DNA of 16,354 nt from Candidatus Eiseniibacteriota bacterium (lineage in GTDB: Bacteria > Joyebacterota > Joyebacteria > Joyebacterales > Joyebacteraceae). A program made the translations under genes and the position numbers. Numbering within the stretch: position 1 is the stretch's first letter; each line of letters starts with the position of its first letter. The notes beneath the pieces are model-generated. The model did not search any database. It was not told the DNA's origin and saw only the letters and a program-made list of their open reading frames with translations. Below, piece by piece: positions 15,201 to 16,354 of the stretch. The stretch spans positions 1 to 16,354 of the forward strand of contig DAOVNE010000005.1 of NCBI GenBank assembly GCA_030630395.1. The letters run 5' to 3'.

Positions 15201-15382
15201 AGAAATTCCGCGGAGTCGTAGATGAGGGAGGCGTCCGGTTCAAGGACATCAAGGCAGGATACGGCGTCGGGGTGCGCACGCAGTTCATGTTCTTCATCCT
15301 TCGCTACGACCTCGCATGGTCGACGGATCTCAAGACAAGAGGTGAGCCGGTCTCGCACTTCTCAATCGGGGCCGAGTTCTAG
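12224..15382 (+). CDS. Secreted peptidase-MA-like metallopeptidase fused to a PD40/TolB propeller and an Omp85-like outer-membrane barrel
   Basis: The 1052 residues fall into four parts. Residues 1-29 are a signal peptide (hydrophobic core after RNMF, Ala-x-Ala-like end DASA). Residues ~35-285 are a gluzincin-type domain with HELTH at 143-147 and WFAEGLAEY, whose E177 is the likely third zinc ligand, as in peptidase MA-like proteins. Residues ~295-575 carry six PD40/TolB-like repeats with the SPDG core (starts near 308, 362, 408, 452, 504 and a degenerate SWSREG at 547). An acidic linker with a 24-residue tandem repeat follows (620-664). Residues ~700-1052 are beta-rich, with GGAGSIRGHDDFEYSG (IRGH at 937-940, resembling the Omp85 VRGY/F motif), FEFRYPF and a last strand ending HFSIGAEF. 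The terminal Phe is a classic outer-membrane beta-signal. An outer-membrane protease or sensor with N-terminal domains in the periplasm or displayed outside is inferred; substrate unknown. Confidence 0.88.
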   Translation: MSPLFSRNMFIPAALALLILLSGLPDASATRFGRNKVQYERFEWEIVRTEHYDVYYYSGEEDLSEAVTQIIEEANDSLETLMNHELSTTIPIIIYASHNEFQQTNILSSHVGEGVGGFMELFKNRVVIPFTGSYDELRHVLHHELTHVFMFDIIYRGLAESVIRQAYFNPIQLWFAEGLAEYASQGWDTNAEMMIRDMVISDGVIPLEYLYGGYAVYKEGQSVFNFIAEQYGAEKVSEMIHGLARTQNLDKTLRETLGLTPAELSDEWEEWLKRKYWPEVAERSRLSEVAKLLTDHRREHSYFNIGPDVSPDGARVVFASDKSGYADVYVVSTLDGAELEHLVKGERSDEFEQLHLLRTGFSWSPDGKRICVAAKAGSGDALHILDAETGKILRSLSFPLDGLYTPAWSPDGKWIAFVGIKGGASELYLTDPDGSRLDRLTDDFDDERDPAWSPDGRFIAFASDRGSPIERGFHRSYDLYMVDVESRDVTTIVQVSGREKSPAWSPDGRKIIYSSDRSGSPELYMVDLDTSTCVALTNLIGGAESPSWSREGDRLVFVAYEHGGWDVAVVKDPLAHFADAIESRIAFPSIEMEPGPEPFDEMRVEAVPDASDDEPVATGGVAGADTTAAASESVDTTEKLDISGVAGADTAAVGESVDTAEKLDSAPKNDAVRLARDAYDKATGREPQRSDDEPEERVGVVERYTPRFSPDWINGGVSYSSAHGVGAAAEVAISDILGNHRFYLMTDFFSSIEFSNAHLSYEYLARRVDYSASVYTYRHYLYSDRTVFGEDLGEKRYFTERHYGISLGVSYPFSRFTRIEFDVDGLSMTRQFAEENEAGEIVLTDEGVERALVIPALRLVNDTTLWGSVGPIGGGRSSFMITKSLGLNERFDYLTGIADFRRYVRIGNRHSLAMKLVFARSTQPDAQTFFVGGAGSIRGHDDFEYSGHNTAMASFEFRYPFVDRLDMASPLPLSIRGLRGVMFVDLGSAWDGEKFRGVVDEGGVRFKDIKAGYGVGVRTQFMFFILRYDLAWSTDLKTRGEPVSHFSIGAEF
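14081..14215 (+). repeat. Tandem 72-nt coding repeat in the propeller-barrel linker
   Basis: GVAGADT...ESVDT.EKLD is encoded at 14081-14152 and again at 14153-14215, in frame (24 then 21 residues, the second copy shortened by internal loss). It encodes an acidic, Ala/Thr-rich flexible linker. The DNA copies are still clearly alike, which points to a fairly recent duplication. Confidence 0.85.
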
Positions 15383-15468
15383 GTGTGTCAAAGCCGGCAA
15401 CCTTCGCGGCGGCGCCGAGGAAGTCGGCGGCCGGTGCGGAGTCTTCACAGATTGGGGGAGGGGTGGGG

Positions 15469-16354
15469 ATGATAGACAGCAAACAGATCGACAGCCTGAA
15501 TTCAGTGCAGCAGAAAGCGGTCCGCCACGGAGACGGGCCGCTTCTCGTGCTTGCCGGCGCCGGTAGCGGGAAGACACGCGTACTGACATCCAGAATCGCG
15601 TATCTGATCGCCGAGTGCGGTGTGAGCCCACGCAGGATTCTCGCGGTGACCTTCACCAACAAGGCGGCCGAGGAGATGAAGAAGCGCGTGGCAGCCCTTG
15701 TCGGTGGGGGGAATGAGCGTGCCTGGATAGGGACCTTTCACTCCATCTGCGCCCGCATACTGCGGACCGAGGCCGACTGGGGGTGGTGGACGCGTGACTT
15801 CTCCATCTACGACACGAGCGATCAGCTCGATCTCATCAAGGCCTCGATGCTCCGTGTCGGCATCTCCTCGACTACCTTCGTTCCGAAGGCCATTCTGTCC
15901 GAGATCTCCAAGGCGAAGGACAAACTCCTCACTGCCGACGGATACGCACAGCGCGGCGGTGGTCGATTCGAGCAGATCGTTGCCAAGGTCTACGCGGAGT
16001 ATGAGAAGGGACTCGCGAAGAACAACGCCTTCGATTTCGACGATCTGATCATGCAGACTGTCGGCCTTCTGAGGCGGAACCTAGATCTCAAGAACAGCTA
16101 CGCATCGCGCTTCCTGCATGTCCTCGTGGATGAGTACCAGGACACGAGTCACGCGCAGTACGAACTCATCAACATACTCTCATCCCAGCACCAGAACATC
16201 TGCGTCGTTGGAGACGACGACCAGTCGATCTACGGCTGGCGCGGGGCCGACATCACGAACATCCTGGATTTCGAGAAGGACCACCCCGACGCTGTTGTTC
16301 TCAGGCTGGAGCAGAACTACCGTTCCACTGGACGGATACTCGCCGCGGCTCACG
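15469..16354 (+). CDS. uvrD: UvrD/PcrA-type superfamily 1A DNA helicase, N-terminal part (3' truncated by window)
   Basis: 3'-5' ATP-dependent DNA helicase for repair and replication restart. The 295 residues present begin MIDSKQIDSLNSVQQKAV (Q motif), then the Walker A GAGSGKT at residues 30-36, VTFTNKAAEEMKKRV (motif Ia), GTFHSICARILR and FDFDDLI. VDEYQDT (Walker B), VVGDDDQSIYGWRGADITNILDFEKD (motif III) and QNYRST (motif IV) follow. The order and sequence are typical for UvrD/PcrA rather than RecB or AddA. ATG 15469 follows GGGAGG (15456-15461) by 7 nt; an in-frame GTG at 15463 overlaps this site. It is open to the last base of the window. The 86-bp gap after the barrel gene shows no clear promoter or terminator, so it may be read through from upstream or from an unrecognised promoter. 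Confidence 0.95.
   Translation, partial: MIDSKQIDSLNSVQQKAVRHGDGPLLVLAGAGSGKTRVLTSRIAYLIAECGVSPRRILAVTFTNKAAEEMKKRVAALVGGGNERAWIGTFHSICARILRTEADWGWWTRDFSIYDTSDQLDLIKASMLRVGISSTTFVPKAILSEISKAKDKLLTADGYAQRGGGRFEQIVAKVYAEYEKGLAKNNAFDFDDLIMQTVGLLRRNLDLKNSYASRFLHVLVDEYQDTSHAQYELINILSSQHQNICVVGDDDQSIYGWRGADITNILDFEKDHPDAVVLRLEQNYRSTGRILAAAH

Noticed and set aside
15383..15468. Terminator or promoter between the barrel gene and the helicase gene
   Set aside because: The stretch is GC-rich with small self-complementary pieces, but I find no stable stem followed by T-run and no -35/-10 pair.
1..16354. Mobile element, defence system, CRISPR or biosynthetic cluster
   Set aside because: Every sizeable gene is accounted for by core functions or the envelope protein; no transposase, integrase, direct-repeat array, restriction or toxin gene is visible.

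Overview
This GC-rich window carries tightly packed housekeeping genes of a Gram-negative (diderm) bacterium and ends in an unusual envelope gene. The diderm call rests on a C-terminal outer-membrane beta-barrel ending in Phe, a lipobox lipoprotein, RseP-type site-2 protease, and CdsA and UppS. Gene order and the peptidase/propeller/barrel fusion recall FCB-group or Eisenbacteria/Krumholzibacteria/Gemmatimonadota-like lineages. That placement is an inference and needs a ribosomal-protein tree. No rRNA, tRNA, CRISPR array, transposase or prophage gene is visible.

Layout. (1) 1-3098: 3' part of a Rel/SpoT (p)ppGpp enzyme, then dtd (apparently starting at CTG), maf and mtnA, all on +. (2) 3095-4205: a near-consensus sigma70 promoter whose -35 overlaps the mtnA stop codon, a leader of about 175 nt, then rplM-rpsI. 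(3) 4206-7369: a structured leader, then rpsB-tsf-pyrH-frr and a 56-residue 2[4Fe-4S] ferredoxin. (4) 7370-11607: a strong hairpin, then uppS-cdsA-dxr-rseP (isoprenoid carrier, phospholipid precursor, MEP pathway, intramembrane protease). (5) 11608-12223: a minus-strand lipoprotein gene convergent with rseP, 13 bp from its stop, and a divergent promoter region. (6) 12224-15382: a 1052-residue secreted protein combining an HELTH/EGLAEY metallopeptidase, six PD40/TolB-type propeller repeats, an acidic repeat linker and an Omp85-like outer-membrane barrel. (7) 15469-16354: 5' part of a UvrD/PcrA-type helicase running off the window.

How the parts relate. The ribosomal protein, EF-Ts, UMP kinase, RRF, UppS, CdsA, Dxr, RseP series is the widely conserved translation-to-envelope gene cluster. 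UppS makes the lipid carrier for peptidoglycan, CdsA makes CDP-diacylglycerol, and Dxr feeds isoprenoid precursors to UppS. The inserted ferredoxin could supply electrons to the Fe-S enzymes of the MEP pathway (inference). Rel, Dtd and Maf are stress, proofreading and nucleotide-sanitation functions, and MtnA is methionine salvage. The most unusual element is the peptidase-propeller-barrel protein with its strong promoter and divergent lipoprotein neighbour.
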